In this document: in pieces, positions 22,248-34,560 of the stretch
Layout of the letters: every line of letters starts with the position of its first letter
Position numbering within the stretch: the first letter of the stretch is position 1
Assembly (NCBI RefSeq): GCF_001039355.2
Contig: NW_019774347.1
Coordinates: 147,108 to 188,801 of the forward strand
Length of the DNA stretch: 41,694 nucleotides
Direction: 5' to 3'
Source: Lingula anatina
Taxonomy: Eukaryota; Brachiopoda; Lingulata; Lingulida; Lingulidae
The notes under the pieces: generated by a model
What the model saw: the letters and a program-made list of their open reading frames with translations, nothing else
What the model was told of the DNA's origin: nothing
Database searches by the model: none
Translations under genes and position numbers: made by a program

Positions 22248-23560
22248 AGCGTTCAATAAACGTAATAAATTGTACGAGTCCTTTGCTTTGGTTTTTATCA
22301 AACAACTGGATCGCAAAAGTCGCTGGGAATCCGACTGTTTTAAAACATGAGAACCAGCAAAGTATATTCAGGTCTGATGGCAACAGCTGGTCTGTCGATA
22401 GTTCATGTTAAATCATAAAATACTAACAGAATCTGTCATAAGCTGAAACACGCGATGCAGGTAATCGAGGCAATGTAAGGTGAAAAGCCAACCCGTTTTC
22501 GCCGCCCGAATGCAGTGACAATACAATCAAAGCAACGCACGCATCGGCACTGATATTGATATTGATATAGATATTCACTCCCTGAACTTCCACGTGGGCA
22601 CTGTTGCCTCGAACTTGGTTCTTGAAAATGAATAATCAACAAAGCAGGTAAGCACGTGCACTAGTTGTGTAAGCAAAGAGGAAATTAAATGAATATCGTT
22701 TAACAATCGCACTGTATGTCTTTACACCAATATATATTTACTGTCTGAGCCGTTCACGTGCGCAGTGCTCAAAACGTCGTCCACTTGCCATTAACACTGG
22801 GCATCGAAATGAACAATCGGCAGCCTGGATAATTAGCAGACGTGAACAATTGAACGGCTATTTACATCAAATAAGCCACCGCTTCTCTAGCTAGTGTTGT
22901 CGCGCTTAGCCGCAGTAATCGCGCTGACAGCCTTTACGTCCGCCAAGTGAGATGTGTCCCACTTCTCCCGCTGTGCTCAGTATCGCAATACGAGCGGCTG
23001 TTCCACCTACGCTCTTCGCCTAAGTGCACCTGCAATCAACGACACAGCTGAACACTTGCCAGGCGTGTTTGTATAGAAAAACGCTGTTCACACACTTACT
23101 GTGAAAGACGTCAGTGCAGCGTACCTGAGAGCGTTCGTTCAATGACTGTATGGTTAGATATATACCGTGTCCTTCCAGGGGCTGTTGTTTCAATCTAATG
23201 TCACAAATTCCACTCAATCAACAGCACAAGTAAATTTGCGGTTGGGGCACTCGTAAAGAGAAGCCTGTCAACAACAAGCACACGGGCTGTTACAACGGCG
23301 TGGGATTAGGTGTAAAATAACATCCCGCGCGTTAATTGTTTTCCAGCTCTACCCGTCAAGGTGTGCGTCTAGTGTAAGTTCTAGGATAACACCATCTAGA
23401 TGTGTTAACAGGCAAGAGATGTCCTCGTAGAGTCGGTTCGGTTCTGTCAGAGCCACACTGCGCCACTGGCTAATTGGCTGAAAGGGGTCTGATTGGCATG
23501 AATTGCATGGTAAATTAACCCCGTGTACTAGCTTTTTGTCATCGTCCTCACGCAGTGCTA
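22248..23560 (-). promoter_or_regulatory. CpG-richer upstream flank, candidate RGK 5' UTR/promoter
   Basis: The region directly upstream of the RGK start codon has clearly more CpG than the surrounding DNA, most visibly at 22880-23030. Three CACGTG E-boxes lie at 22591, 22653 and 22755. A short ATTGAT-type repeat lies at about 22549-22575. The RGK frame stays open upstream of the ATG to a stop near 22368, so a small upstream coding extension is possible. No TATA box or initiator is convincing. Confidence 0.35.
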
Positions 23561-23763
23561 TCTTTCCTTAAAACTCTGAGGTGGTTGCCTGTACTGCCTG
23601 CCCATGTACACTGCCGTGCCAAAGGCACACAGATCCTTCTACATCGGTAGCTACCGGTGCCCCTATATAACCACGTTAATTGTATGCATTAGCAATAATA
23701 CGACTGTTGCATCGCATCCCCGCACCATCCACGCTGAATCTGATTCCGCTCTCTGCTGTCAAT

Positions 23764-23795
23764 CTCTCTCACTCTCTCTCTCTCTCTCTCTCTCT
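23764..23795. repeat. (TC)n microsatellite
   Basis: A TC run with one interruption; the serine-leucine frame over it is an artefact. Confidence 0.95.
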
Positions 23796-24098
23796 GGGTT
23801 TCTGAAATGAAAAAGATGGATCACTAGCTATAAGCCAACCAGCTATCAACGTGTGCGAGTCTGATGCATGCGATGGGGAAAGCCGCGGTGCGCTTTTAAG
23901 CAAGCTGAGAAGAATTACCGAGTTTCACTGTATAAACTACGGCGGATCCTCACTGAGTTAACAGTATAACAGACCTGTTCTGGGGCCGAAACGGATGTGT
24001 GTGATTTTGTTTCCTCATGCAGCAGCAATTGGTGTTGTCTCCCGTTTGAACAAAAAAAAACGAGAATGATATTTTGAAACCACTGCTGTTGATACATA

Positions 24099-24153
<55 letters not shown>
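24099..24153. repeat. compound (GT)n(GA)n microsatellite
   Basis: GT repeats at 24099-24120 pass directly into GA repeats at 24121-24153. Confidence 0.97.
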
Positions 24154-24155
<2 letters not shown>

Positions 24156-24733
24156 CTACTTTTACTCCAACCTATAAATGACTTGTAGATCAATGCATAT
24201 TTTTTAATTGGTTTTAATTACACCCATAACAGTAGGTAACAATCAAATACATTGCACGCTGTAAATGTTCTTTGAGATTCTACAAGAGTTACGAGAATAA
24301 AAAACCGTCATGTCGATGAATCCCTGTGGGTTCTTTGTACAGAAACAATGACAAAGAAAAAATCTGAAATCTGGAACACACACGTCAATTCCATAGCCAC
24401 GAGATGTCAAAGCAAAGATGTGTTCACCAATGCAAATATTGAATGGTTTATGAGACGTTCCATTGGGTCGCGTCTAGTATCGTTTAAAGTAAACCTGTTA
24501 TAGGAATAGTTTGGGAAGGAGGCGCCTTTTTTTGCACCCGCCAAAGGATCCGTGAGTTCATTGGTAAGTGCAGGTGAGTGCCTGTGTCAATTTAAGATGG
24601 GTTGACCTATCTTTTTCTACGGGTATTTCAACTTCCGAGATCAGAAAGCCCACCGAATCCATACATTGGCCGGTAATTGTAACTGAGGCAAGTGGTGCGC
24701 CGTGGTGAACTTTCTATGCTGTCGAGCCACTCT

Positions 24734-25216
24734 AGCGTATTGCACTATCGTATGAGAACGTACAAGAGAAATTGGTTACGCTAGGGTTCAATTGGCTTAA
24801 GTCGTATACGCTTCGAGTGCGCCAGCGAATGTTGATGTACTTTTTCATATGCAGAGGGCGATGCATTAGGGATACGCTAAGCACACGGCAAACACGCTAG
24901 GGTGACACTAAGTGTACGTTACAGTACGCTCCTCATACTGTGGTCAGTAAAGCTAGCGTATTCGTAGCGTATGAGTAACGTGATGCTGACGAACGGGTGA
25001 TATATGGAACGTATTTTTAATGACTGATTAATATATTTAATTTAACAAAAAAGGTAATCAGAACAATACATACATATGTCACTCTCACGCTCCTCTACGG
25101 TATCCGTACGCTATTGATGTTTGTTATACGCTACACTTACGATAGCATACGTTTACATATACTTCTATTATTCATACGCTACTTAAGCGCAAATTAATAT
25201 ACTGTGCAAATACGCT
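24734..25216. repeat. array of degenerate TACGCT / AGCGTA motifs
   Basis: The hexamer TACGCT or its complement AGCGTA occurs eleven times in about 480 bases: 24734, 24777, 24806, 24873, 24925, 24955, 24966, 25107, 25127, 25175 and 25211. Several are part of a longer consensus near ATACGCTACTCATACG, found in both orientations. Spacing is irregular, so this is not a simple tandem satellite. It may be a decayed foldback element, a degenerate satellite or a binding-site cluster. Confidence 0.75.
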
Positions 25217-26240
25217 ACTCATACGCCATCTATATGCTACGTGTACTTCTATATTCATTTTCATACCTTAGAAAAAGGGGCGATTTCATACCTAGAAAGT
25301 TGCTGTCCGCCTACGTCAAGTCTGTATCTGCTGATACGTCACTTCTCTACACATCTGAGGTCCATTCACTCAGGTGGCATGCCGCTGGGCTGGCTACAGG
25401 TTGGTCTTAAGATAGATATGTGACTAATGCCAGCTATGTTTTCTGAGTGTGAATGCGCCTGAAAAGAGACCTGCACATTATAGCATATACTGTGCACCAC
25501 ACCTTGAAACAATACAATCTGAACATAACACTAATGTATATGTTACTTTCCGTGCTCTGCGGTTTGCCATTTAGATGGGGAAAATTATTATTTTGATGCT
25601 CATTCATATTTCGGTCAGTTTTTCTAAAAGAAAATACTGCAATTAAGCAAAAAAAAAAAAAAAAAAAAAAAATTAAATTAATGACAGTAAGGGAAGGTGA
25701 TGTTGTTGGTGTTTTATTCCGAGTTCCGGGCAATATGAGAACACCATGATTACAAAAACTTATGACGATCGACAAAAATTATTGTGATTTTAAATTGAAA
25801 CAGCATTTCCATCAAAGAAGCTCATTTCTGTAGAGTGAAAGTGAGATCTGACATGACTAATTAAGACAGTCGCAGGAGGCTGAAAGCAGAACAGAACAGC
25901 GTTCTGATTTTTTTTTTATTTAAAACGCAGTAACCTAATACTAAGCTTAATTAAACCGAGATATCAAACGGAGAAACAAATCAATGGGATTAATTACCAT
26001 TAATGGCCATTAGGCACTGGCAGTTAACAAGATCTCGTAAAAAAAGGATTGAGAGCACTAGACAGAATGGGAATGAGGGTAATCTGGCCAAAAATAAAAA
26101 AGAAGAAAATAATGAGACACATATAATTGGAACTGTTTTAAATGACGGGCGTAGTTAGTGTAATGACGGTATACAGATGGCCGTATTAAATGTTGACGTG
26201 ACCTTCTAAAATTTGTATCCAGACACTTAAGTTTAACAAA
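25217..26240. other. non-coding DNA with a poly(A) run
   Basis: Short chance frames only. A run of 24 A lies at 25649-25672; upstream sequence does not look like a recognisable retroposon. Confidence 0.4.
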
Positions 26241-26296
26241 CAAATAAATAAATAAATTAATAGATAAATAAATAAATATTATTAATATATATATAT
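26241..26296. repeat. (AAAT)n / (AT)n simple repeat
   Basis: Imperfect AAAT tetramers run into AT dinucleotides. Confidence 0.93.
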
Positions 26297-28043
26297 GATA
26301 AATGTTTGAAATTCTGGAAGAACACGTGTCTAGTCTGAGCCACCCGATCGACCATTTTGTACATTGCACTTGACAGTAACACGTGTCCAGCACAAGTACA
26401 CGTGCATTTTATCAGTGGTTTATACACCACCCCTATTCTCTTATAAATTAAAAGGGGATATCAAACTACCCATCTCACTAAACTTATCTTGATTTGGACT
26501 TGGTGAAGTTTGCCAATGTCAATTTTTTTTCAATGTATTATAGCAGTGGTTGGATCCCCGATTTTGTCATATTAATTTCTCAGAAATAATCCGGGATGCT
26601 AGTAGGCAGAGGCGACATACCCTTCCTCCTCGTACATTTTGTGTAAATAAGAATATAGACCAGTTGTTAAAAAATAAATAATACGGTCTACACAGATGGG
26701 TGAGTATGAAAATCATTAATGAAGTTCAAATGACAAGCACTAACTAACAAATCGTATTTTAAATATGTTTTGCAGAGAGGAAACCACTGGAAACCAACAA
26801 TCTAACTACCTGTAGGAGAATAATTCAGATTCATCATGGCGGGATGAAGATGAACGATGCTGAAAGGCCATTTTTAAAATCGGGCATAGATATCATTTTT
26901 AGAGGACACCAGAAACCCACCTCTCTACTCTACAGTAAAAAAAGCCTTTTCGTTTCAAATCCAACATCTTTCATGCACCTCTCTATTTCAATTTCAAAAA
27001 GCAACTGCAAAAATTGGGGGGAAATGAGCGTAGGCTGCGACAAAGAGCGAACATATATGTCTGACTAATAGACTATAATTCAAGACATGTGATACGAGTT
27101 ACCACTTTCAAAACCACTGTGATGAATTCATTGTTCAAAGAGTCGAACATATATTACACAACAACATAATGTACAATAAACACGCACCCAACCACCGCCG
27201 TCTCTCTGACAGCGACAGAGAAAGATTGCTCTAAAGACTCTCCAATGAGCAACTTTACAGCCAAGGCGAATTAGGGCGATTCTTCCCTTGTGGGCTTCGT
27301 ATAACTTATACGGGTTTACAATTTAGACCGATTTCCTACGTGGATACGACCACATATGTCACCTTAACGGAAAGCACTCCTATTTCATTCTACATTTATG
27401 ATTCCATAACGTTATGCTTAAATATTGATGATACGTTGAACAGTTCACCTAATACGTGTAGAAAATCGCAGTGTTTTTGACGCGCGTACAGCAACGATCG
27501 TCATGGTGAAAACATTAAGATTATGTTAAGTTGCAGGTTGGTGAAGTATTAACTTAATGGTGTAATTAATAAGCAAACCTTTTATCCAGGCCTCCCCCCC
27601 TCCTGCATAATACCTCTACTGGGGTCACAGAAAGAATTTTTGCACTGTATGTTCACAGATATATATCTCTGGCTATTTCTCTGCACTTTTCTGTACTGCT
27701 CAGCTCTGATAGAGTACCTTCAGCGTGTCTCGTTGACAACGATCGTGACACCTCCCGGGCGGCTGAAAAAGTTGCTGATTCAAAGATCAAAAACTTAATC
27801 AGTTTTTTAAGATATTGCAATGAAACTTGGGATTTTAGGAAAATGATGCTGAAATAAAGGCTGAAAATTTCGTTACTCTACTTTCTTAGTTTTAGCAAAT
27901 AGAAATCAAATTAAAATTTGAAGTCAAAAAATGCCATGCAGGTGTGGAAGTCCGGAGCCCTATGTGATTAGTACAAGTTATCGTTGTGGAGTATTGAGGT
28001 TAAGATTATGGGACGAATGCCAAATTTTAAAGTAATGGGGATA
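26297..28043. other. non-coding DNA, nothing recognised
   Basis: Short chance frames only. Three CACGTG hexamers cluster at 26323-26404 (see findings). Confidence 0.4.
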
Positions 28044-28100
28044 GGACAACGGTTCCTAACGGACTGCCATTCCTGTCACACCGGTCTTTGTGACGTCTGA
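28044..28100 (+). repeat. dispersed repeat B, copy 1
   Basis: This 57-base segment matches 34504-34560 without gaps at about 72 percent, sharing ACGGTTCCTA, TGTCACA and GTCTTT. It is followed by a small hairpin (TGCCAG, three-base loop, CTGGCA) and a perfect 16-base palindrome centred on GATATC at 28120-28135. Confidence 0.6.
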
Positions 28101-28135
28101 CAAGTGCCAGTGTCTGGCAGTTTTGATATCAAAAC

Positions 28136-29761
28136 GTTTTTTTTTTATTTGACGAAAATATCAAATAACATTTCGCGGTAACACTTGAGATTTTCATGAT
28201 TGACAAATAACACTTGATAATACTTAATTTCAATTCAAAAAGCTTGACAGCTATTGAAGATTTTGAATTTTGAAGTTAGTAACGTTTTCGAGCCACCCGA
28301 TATGGCCTTGTCACTAAGTACTATCGTGTATGTCATCGATGCCTCATTGTGAGATGACACATGGGTGTATAATAAGTAACAACGTGGTATGAATAAAAGA
28401 TTACCTGAACAGTCTTTACGCCAATGACGGGGAACTTTTATGTTGATAAGTCATGATTTACCTGTAAGGGCCTTACAGAAAACGTATCTAACGGCAACTA
28501 CATGCACACGTAGTTATTTCAACGAACGGTGACTTGTCGAATTCTGCATAGAAGTAAGATGCAATTATTCATCTGTTTTAGGAACACACAGCCAATCATC
28601 TGACCCTGAAACAACTTGCAATTTAATTACAATGTTAGTGTCACAGATTCATCATTCACTGAAAGAATAAGTCTAAAACACTAAATGAAGTTATTCATTC
28701 GTAATCACGTGAACTATGACGTTTGTGTCCTTGACGTTTGTGGCCTCTAGATTCCGATCAGTTCATCGATTCACGACTCAGACATTCAGACATTCTAAGA
28801 AACAATTATTAAACTTTCATCTCAACAGTAAGGATACAACATGTCTCAGAATGACGGAATTCTTGGAAAGCACACTATATCGTATACACAAGCACATGCA
28901 CACAAACAAAGGTACTGTATCAATGACAACGACAGATCTTTTGTTCTTTGGCTGCCAGTTTCTTTCATTCCCATCTGATATTTTGGTGACTATTTTCTTC
29001 ATCTCCTGCCGGCAACTTTTATTACCAGTACGGTAATATAGCATTATGAAGCACTACCAGACTTCTGGAGACAGAATGGTTCGTAGGCTGCGCAACGGTT
29101 TACTGATGTGGAATCGAATCACGGCACCATTTAAGATACTAGAGCGCGTTGGCGGTGTCACAGCTGAGCAACGAAACGCATTTGCAAATATTGTTAAAAT
29201 GACAATAAAAAATAAGACCAAGTAGTCTCTGGTTGTGTGAAACATGCAGTTGGCTTCGGTGAATGTAGCAATAAGAATAGATATGATTCATTTAATTTGC
29301 ATTAGGACTGATAAGTAATGAATAGAGAAAAATGACACCATTATAAAAATGATGAGCGTTGGTGGTGCAGCACCTGGGCATTAACTTACGGTGGCATATG
29401 TGGTATTTATTTCAAAACCTCTTCGAATTAAAGCTGCTTACTAAACAAGTGGTAATACATTACAACTTCAAAAAATACCATGACTGTTTATAATTGGATT
29501 AGATTAATCGACCACCACTGTTACGAAACTGAAATACGTCTAGTGATGATTAATCGATGCCTTTTTAGAAAGACGACGAAATTGAGAAAATAGCAGTCCG
29601 TCCTCTCTCCGTTCCCTAAACCCTTTCCATTGATGATAACACGGAGAATATAGTTCTGGCTTAAGGGCTTGTCCTTTTTCTCTCTTTTGGGGTACAGAGG
29701 GGAGGTCGCATGGCTTTGTTTTGTTTTTTTTTCGCTTGTACTACTACCCACTAGTACTGTA
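28136..29761. other. non-coding DNA, nothing recognised
   Basis: The longest frame, 106 codons at 28716-29036 plus, shows no family signature. No RNA gene or transposon end is recognised. Confidence 0.4.
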
Positions 29762-29774
29762 CCCCCCCCCCCCC
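29762..29774. repeat. run of 13 C
   Basis: Uninterrupted cytosine homopolymer. Confidence 0.95.
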
Positions 29775-29920
29775 GAATCCGCCCTGTATGTTCTTACACA
29801 GTATAATGTTGCTTAGGATAAAAAAATGTAAAACATTTTCGTCGTACAATAAATAGATATATAAATAAGATCATATCTTTTTTTTATTGCAACATTCAAG
29901 AGGTACAATTGAATATTTCA

Positions 29921-29960
29921 CTCACACACGCACACACGCACACACACACACACACACGCA
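29921..29960. repeat. (CA)n microsatellite
   Basis: CA dinucleotides with regular CG interruptions. Confidence 0.93.
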
Positions 29961-30277
29961 AAGACATTTACAGTAAACGGTGGAATAGAAACAACAGCAC
30001 CACAATGTATAGAACTGATGATAATAAGAAACAATTTAAAAAACATTGGCAGAAAAGATCGTTAAACTAAGGCAGAAGGGTAACTAGTGGTATCAACATA
30101 AAGAAAGTGCAGTGATCAATAATCATGTTTAAAACATTCAAAATTGTTATTCCAGGCTGCTGCAAATGAGGAGGTTCTTTGGTAATGTACATCGGCGGGG
30201 TTAATGATCTAGAAATGTGTGGGGTTATTTAATGAATTGATAAATAACGCAGGGTCCACGTTGCTTAAAATTAAGTT

Positions 30278-30468
30278 CCCTTTACACTGGAGGGCGTCCT
30301 TTTCTGCGTCCGGCAGTCCGGACCCGTTCGAGAGGTAAAAAAAAAATATTTTACGAGGCGACAACATTGCAACCAAAGCGATGCTTGTGCCTCCTTTCTA
30401 CGACCGCGGCGATGCCAGTTTCATGGTCGCAAAAAGGACGCAGAAAGGACGCTGTCCAGTGTAAAGGG
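30278..30468. mobile_element. MITE-like TIR element (191 bp)
   Basis: Left arm 30278-30311 and right arm 30436-30468 are inverted repeats of about 33 bases, starting CCCTTTACACTGGA and continuing to a shared GCGTCC block, with only a few mismatches. Between them is non-coding DNA. No target duplication is obvious, and the right flank is a G run, which may hide one. No superfamily is assigned. Confidence 0.75.
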
Positions 30469-30595
30469 GAGAGGGGGGGTTAGAAAGGGCAAGTGCAGGA
30501 TGAACATCCGCGATGAATTCAGTGTTATGAAACAATTTGATTTGAGTCGCCACTTACGTCTTCAATACCCTTTTTTCATGGACATCGTTAAAAAG

Positions 30596-30627
30596 GAGAG
30601 AGAGAGAGAGGGAGAGAGAGAGAGAGA
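30596..30627. repeat. (GA)n microsatellite
   Basis: GA dinucleotides with one GGG interruption. Confidence 0.93.
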
Positions 30628-30711
30628 TGGACTGATTGATTTAATGGCCGGTACAGACACGGTAAAGATGATCTTCCGCCTTGATCGCTACAAAAACATT
30701 CAGTCATTTAA

Positions 30712-30817
30712 CCCTCAAGAGACCAAGCTATTTTACTGACTGAAATGACCAAGTGGGGTCATCTATGACCCCATTGTGCTCTGTACAGGGATCCTTATTA
30801 TAAAAGGCTGTTGAGGG
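30712..30817. mobile_element. small piggyBac-like MITE (106 bp)
   Basis: The ends are CCCTCAAGAG and, inverted, CCCTCAACAG. The left side abuts TTAA (30708-30711) and the right TTTA (30818-30821), consistent with a TTAA duplication that has since changed by one base. Inside, TGGGGTCA (30754-30761) and TGACCCCA (30766-30773) form a perfect 8-bp stem with a 4-base loop. CCC termini plus TTAA are the piggyBac hallmark; the assignment is inferred. Confidence 0.6.
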
Positions 30818-30821
30818 TTTA

Positions 30822-33800
30822 TCACACCAATCTACTCCCAGGATTTAAGACAAGTATTTTATAATGATCTAATGTAATAAGTATTCGGAAAAAAACTTTT
30901 ATTGCATGAAATAACCAAGCACAGATTTTAAAAACAACATTACACCGGTATTTAGACAGTCCTTGTCAGTTTCCACTTGCAGAAATATTTCTCTTTTTAT
31001 TTGCCACACTAAATGAAAAAAAGTACATTACAAAATTACTTTGAGTAAAAATATGTTGACTTATTTTGAGATAGCATCCTGCTCATTTCAGTAAGAATAA
31101 TTAGCTGACTTGCTGAGTAGTGAATACCCTAATGCTGGTAAGGAAGTCGTACTACTCAGAACACATTCAATCAACCTACATGTATGTTACTACCACATCT
31201 GTGTATAAAATAAAATCCACACAAACAATTTGTTAATGCTATGTATAATATGACATCGACAGAATTCTTTAGATTTCCGAAATACCCGAAAATTGTAACC
31301 GTCAAAATGAAAGACCCATTTATGAGAACAAGTTCCAACAAAGCTACTGAAATTAGATTCATCGATGCACTATTAGTAACACTTCAAGCATAATCTTCAC
31401 AAACCACTTATTTGTGCCTATGTTTTGGGCACACAAGCCATAAAGTAACACGTAAATAACACGAACAAACACAGAGAAATTAATAAAATAGGAAAAAAAA
31501 CACGTGTATGATCGCTATCCTGCTTTAAGTGTGCTTCTCTACTTTGAAGGAATCATCTTTCAATTTTTACTAAGACCGTTTGGAGAAGTGTATTACTGCA
31601 TGCACTTTATCTCAATTAATATCAGAATCTATTTGTCTAGTATAAATCTGTTGGGTCGAATTATTCCTGTGATTATTTCAAACTGACAAAATGAACAGTG
31701 AAGCCTTAGATCGATAAATAGATCTACATGTGCTGGTACCAAAGGGTATATTAACTGGAAAATCACTCCCAAATCTTTAGCAAGAAATTATACCTGATGA
31801 TAAATCGGGCGTATCATTTACACAGATAATCTACCAAAAGCTGTTGATCGTGTTTTCCATTCTTTAATGTCTTATCTCAGCATCCCCTTTCGTATTCGTC
31901 CAATATACGTATACTGAACGTTTTCCATTATCCAAACGTGTTCTCTAGAGAGAGATTTCATTTCGTATTTTCTTATCAACTTAAAATTTCCGTCTCCAAA
32001 ATTAAACGCGCCAGTTTTATGTCGGAGCCGATCAAAAACTCACCTGTGTCAACAGCCAATATACGTCTGCCTCGGTGATCGCTGCTTGATCGATCTTTGG
32101 TGATCGATTCCTTAGACGTTCATCTTAACGTCTTGATAATAGGCAAGTAAAGAAATACCTCCTATTGTAGCATATTTATAGCACCTCAGGTCGCTGTCCC
32201 TGGGAAATTTGTGCCTGCTGACCCCATTTAACACTGTAAGGTCACCCTCAATAATAATCCCATTTAAACTGAATTGATACATGTAAATGGCAACTTGCTC
32301 TAGTGCGCCGTGAGACGTAAACAAGCCCCCGGGAATTATAACGCAAGATTTTCCTTATAAGCTACAGGTCATCATCATTTATAGGGTTGGATACGATGGA
32401 TCTATGGATCTATGGATCTTTTCGCCCTTTGATGACCCAGTTTACACCGGTGTTTATGTTGTCTCAACTTTCTAAAATCGAACCATTCATAGGTAATTTT
32501 AACAAAAAAACAAAATTGAGAGTGACAAGAAAAGTTCACTAGGGACGACTAAATTTTTCCACCGGAAACTAGATATCCGAACTGAAATGTAAGGAGGAAC
32601 TGAGACAGTTCTACCTCCTCGGGGACAAAACATTTTTGGACGCCAGAAGCATTAAGATCACGTACGAGTTCTCTCTAGCAGAGGGCAGCTGGGTAATGGC
32701 GTCATTTTTGTGTCGAAAATGTGGAAGGACGCAGAAACGCGCGTGCACAGCTGGTGTACACTGTATATCAGATAAAAACCTGTGAATATGGGTACTTATA
32801 ATAATAATAATAATCACAATGGCAAGTGTAAAATCTATAGCTATTACAGACGTCATTCAAACAGATTGATGACTTTAATTTCTCTCAGAATTGCTAAACT
32901 AGTAAGCATAATTCAAAATTTTGCATCTTAAATGGCGGATGTTACCTTACTTCTTTTGAAAAGTATGTTTAGCTTGCAATGAGAAAAACGTACACAAGAA
33001 TTAATTTTTTTTGGAAAAGTTGCACGCTCATGTACGTCAATGCGTGCGCCTAAGACGCCCTTGTTTCGAATACTTCCTAAACCTATGAAATCCCCTTTTG
33101 TTTGTCAAAAAGGTATAAAAATAAATATCGTAATTAATCAAATGAAAAAAAAACGCTCTGACATCAATCTGTACTATGCAAAATGGCAATTAGAATTCGA
33201 GACGGCATGTATGTTTGAAATTATAAAACGTAATGGCATTACCTTGGCTTCAAATGATTTGTTTTTCGTGCTTTTAATTAAGTGATAGTTCGCACTAAAT
33301 ATATCAAATAAGGTGTACAGAGCTGGTAAAAGTCGTGTTTTAATTGGATGTTGGGGAAAAAAGCTTAAAATATGTAAATCTATTCATTTTTGCGCATAAT
33401 AAGTGCTACAGATTATGAAAATGATAAAAATGACAAAACATCCTCGGTGCAAGGGAGTTGACTGGAACATGCATTATTAGAACCTTCACGCACATGTTTT
33501 GTCTCTTTTTCACCATTAAACAGTTCACAGTGTTAAAGAAATACATATCACAGACACAAAATGTTAGTTGACGAGTACCACAATACACATAATATCGCAT
33601 AATTCAAACCCATAGAATAACTCGGTTCAAGGTACATGTATTTGCGTTTTCCAGAGTCTGCTCCACACGATCCTTTCTGCCTTTCTTCTAAACACACTCA
33701 CCTAAACTCCTGCCAAGAAAAACTTACCCTGGACCACTTATTGTGATTATGCACCAGGCGTAATTGACTTTGACTTGTCAGGCTGAGCCACTTAATGCAA

Positions 33801-34141
33801 GAAAATTGTTCTGCATCAGAAAATTATTCTGCGAAAAGCATTAAGGGTAAATAATCGGCATGTATGATCAAATGTGCGCAATTTACCAATCTGGTACAAG
33901 AGTAAAACCCGATGTTATCAAGCAGAGCATTTCAGATTGTCCCCTACATCTCTCTGATACTTCAACTGTTTGAGGTAGGGTCCCTTCATTTCGGTTTCAC
34001 TAAGTCGCCACAAAATCTATATATACAACAGCTGAATGAAACACACTGCACTCTACCTATGTGGCTGAGGACCTGCTATCACCCCCCCCTCCCCCGCACC
34101 AACCACCAGCTGGTCAGTACAGGGCCTTTCTGTGTCATGGG
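30822..34141. other. non-coding DNA, nothing recognised
   Basis: Short chance frames only. It contains three tandem copies of GGATCTAT(G) at about 32396-32419 and a short ATA repeat near 32797-32812. No exon or RNA gene is recognised. Confidence 0.4.
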
Positions 34142-34210
34142 CTGGGTTCCAGCTGGGTTCTAGATGGGTTTTAGATGGGTTCTAGATGGGTTCTAGCTCG
34201 GTTCTAGCTG
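34142..34210 (+). repeat. 12-bp minisatellite, about six units
   Basis: Tandem degenerate units of the form TGGGTTCTAGA(T/C), drifting to AGCTGGGTTC at the left edge. Confidence 0.9.
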
Positions 34211-34503
34211 GAGCATGTCTTGGATTCCATATGGGTTCTGTTTAGGGCCTATGCTTGCTGATTCGTGATGGACCAACCGAGCTGGCGGTTGTGAGCTGCT
34301 TGGGCAAATATTACATTTCATCAAATAAAGGGACTGTGGTACCCATAGCTAAGGTGATACCAACAAAACCTACTGGTAGTTACCCCTGTGCAGCAAAAAT
34401 GGCAACACTATAGGTCGAATAGATTTCGTATAGGATTCAGTTAGATTGAAGTATGGGGTTTAGTATACTGGGCGGATGTTACCAGTACAAAGTTACTGGA
34501 AAC
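34211..34503. other. short non-coding interval
   Basis: One more GGGTTCT-type unit remnant lies near 34232; nothing else is recognised. Confidence 0.3.
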
Positions 34504-34560
34504 GGACTACGGTTCCTAGTGGTCTACCGCTAGTGTCACATCAGTCTTTTTAAAGTCACA
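34504..34560 (+). repeat. dispersed repeat B, copy 2
   Basis: Partner of 28044-28100 in the same orientation (see that entry). Sequence further left also matches weakly, so the true repeat is probably longer than the 57 bases given. Confidence 0.6.

Noticed and set aside
22248-22316. Longer RGK N-terminus beginning at 22316
   Set aside because: The codon at 22316 is TTG. The first ATG in the frame is at 22247.
21715-22350. Plus-strand frames antisense to the RGK exon
   Set aside because: Shadows of the higher-GC coding exon on the other strand.
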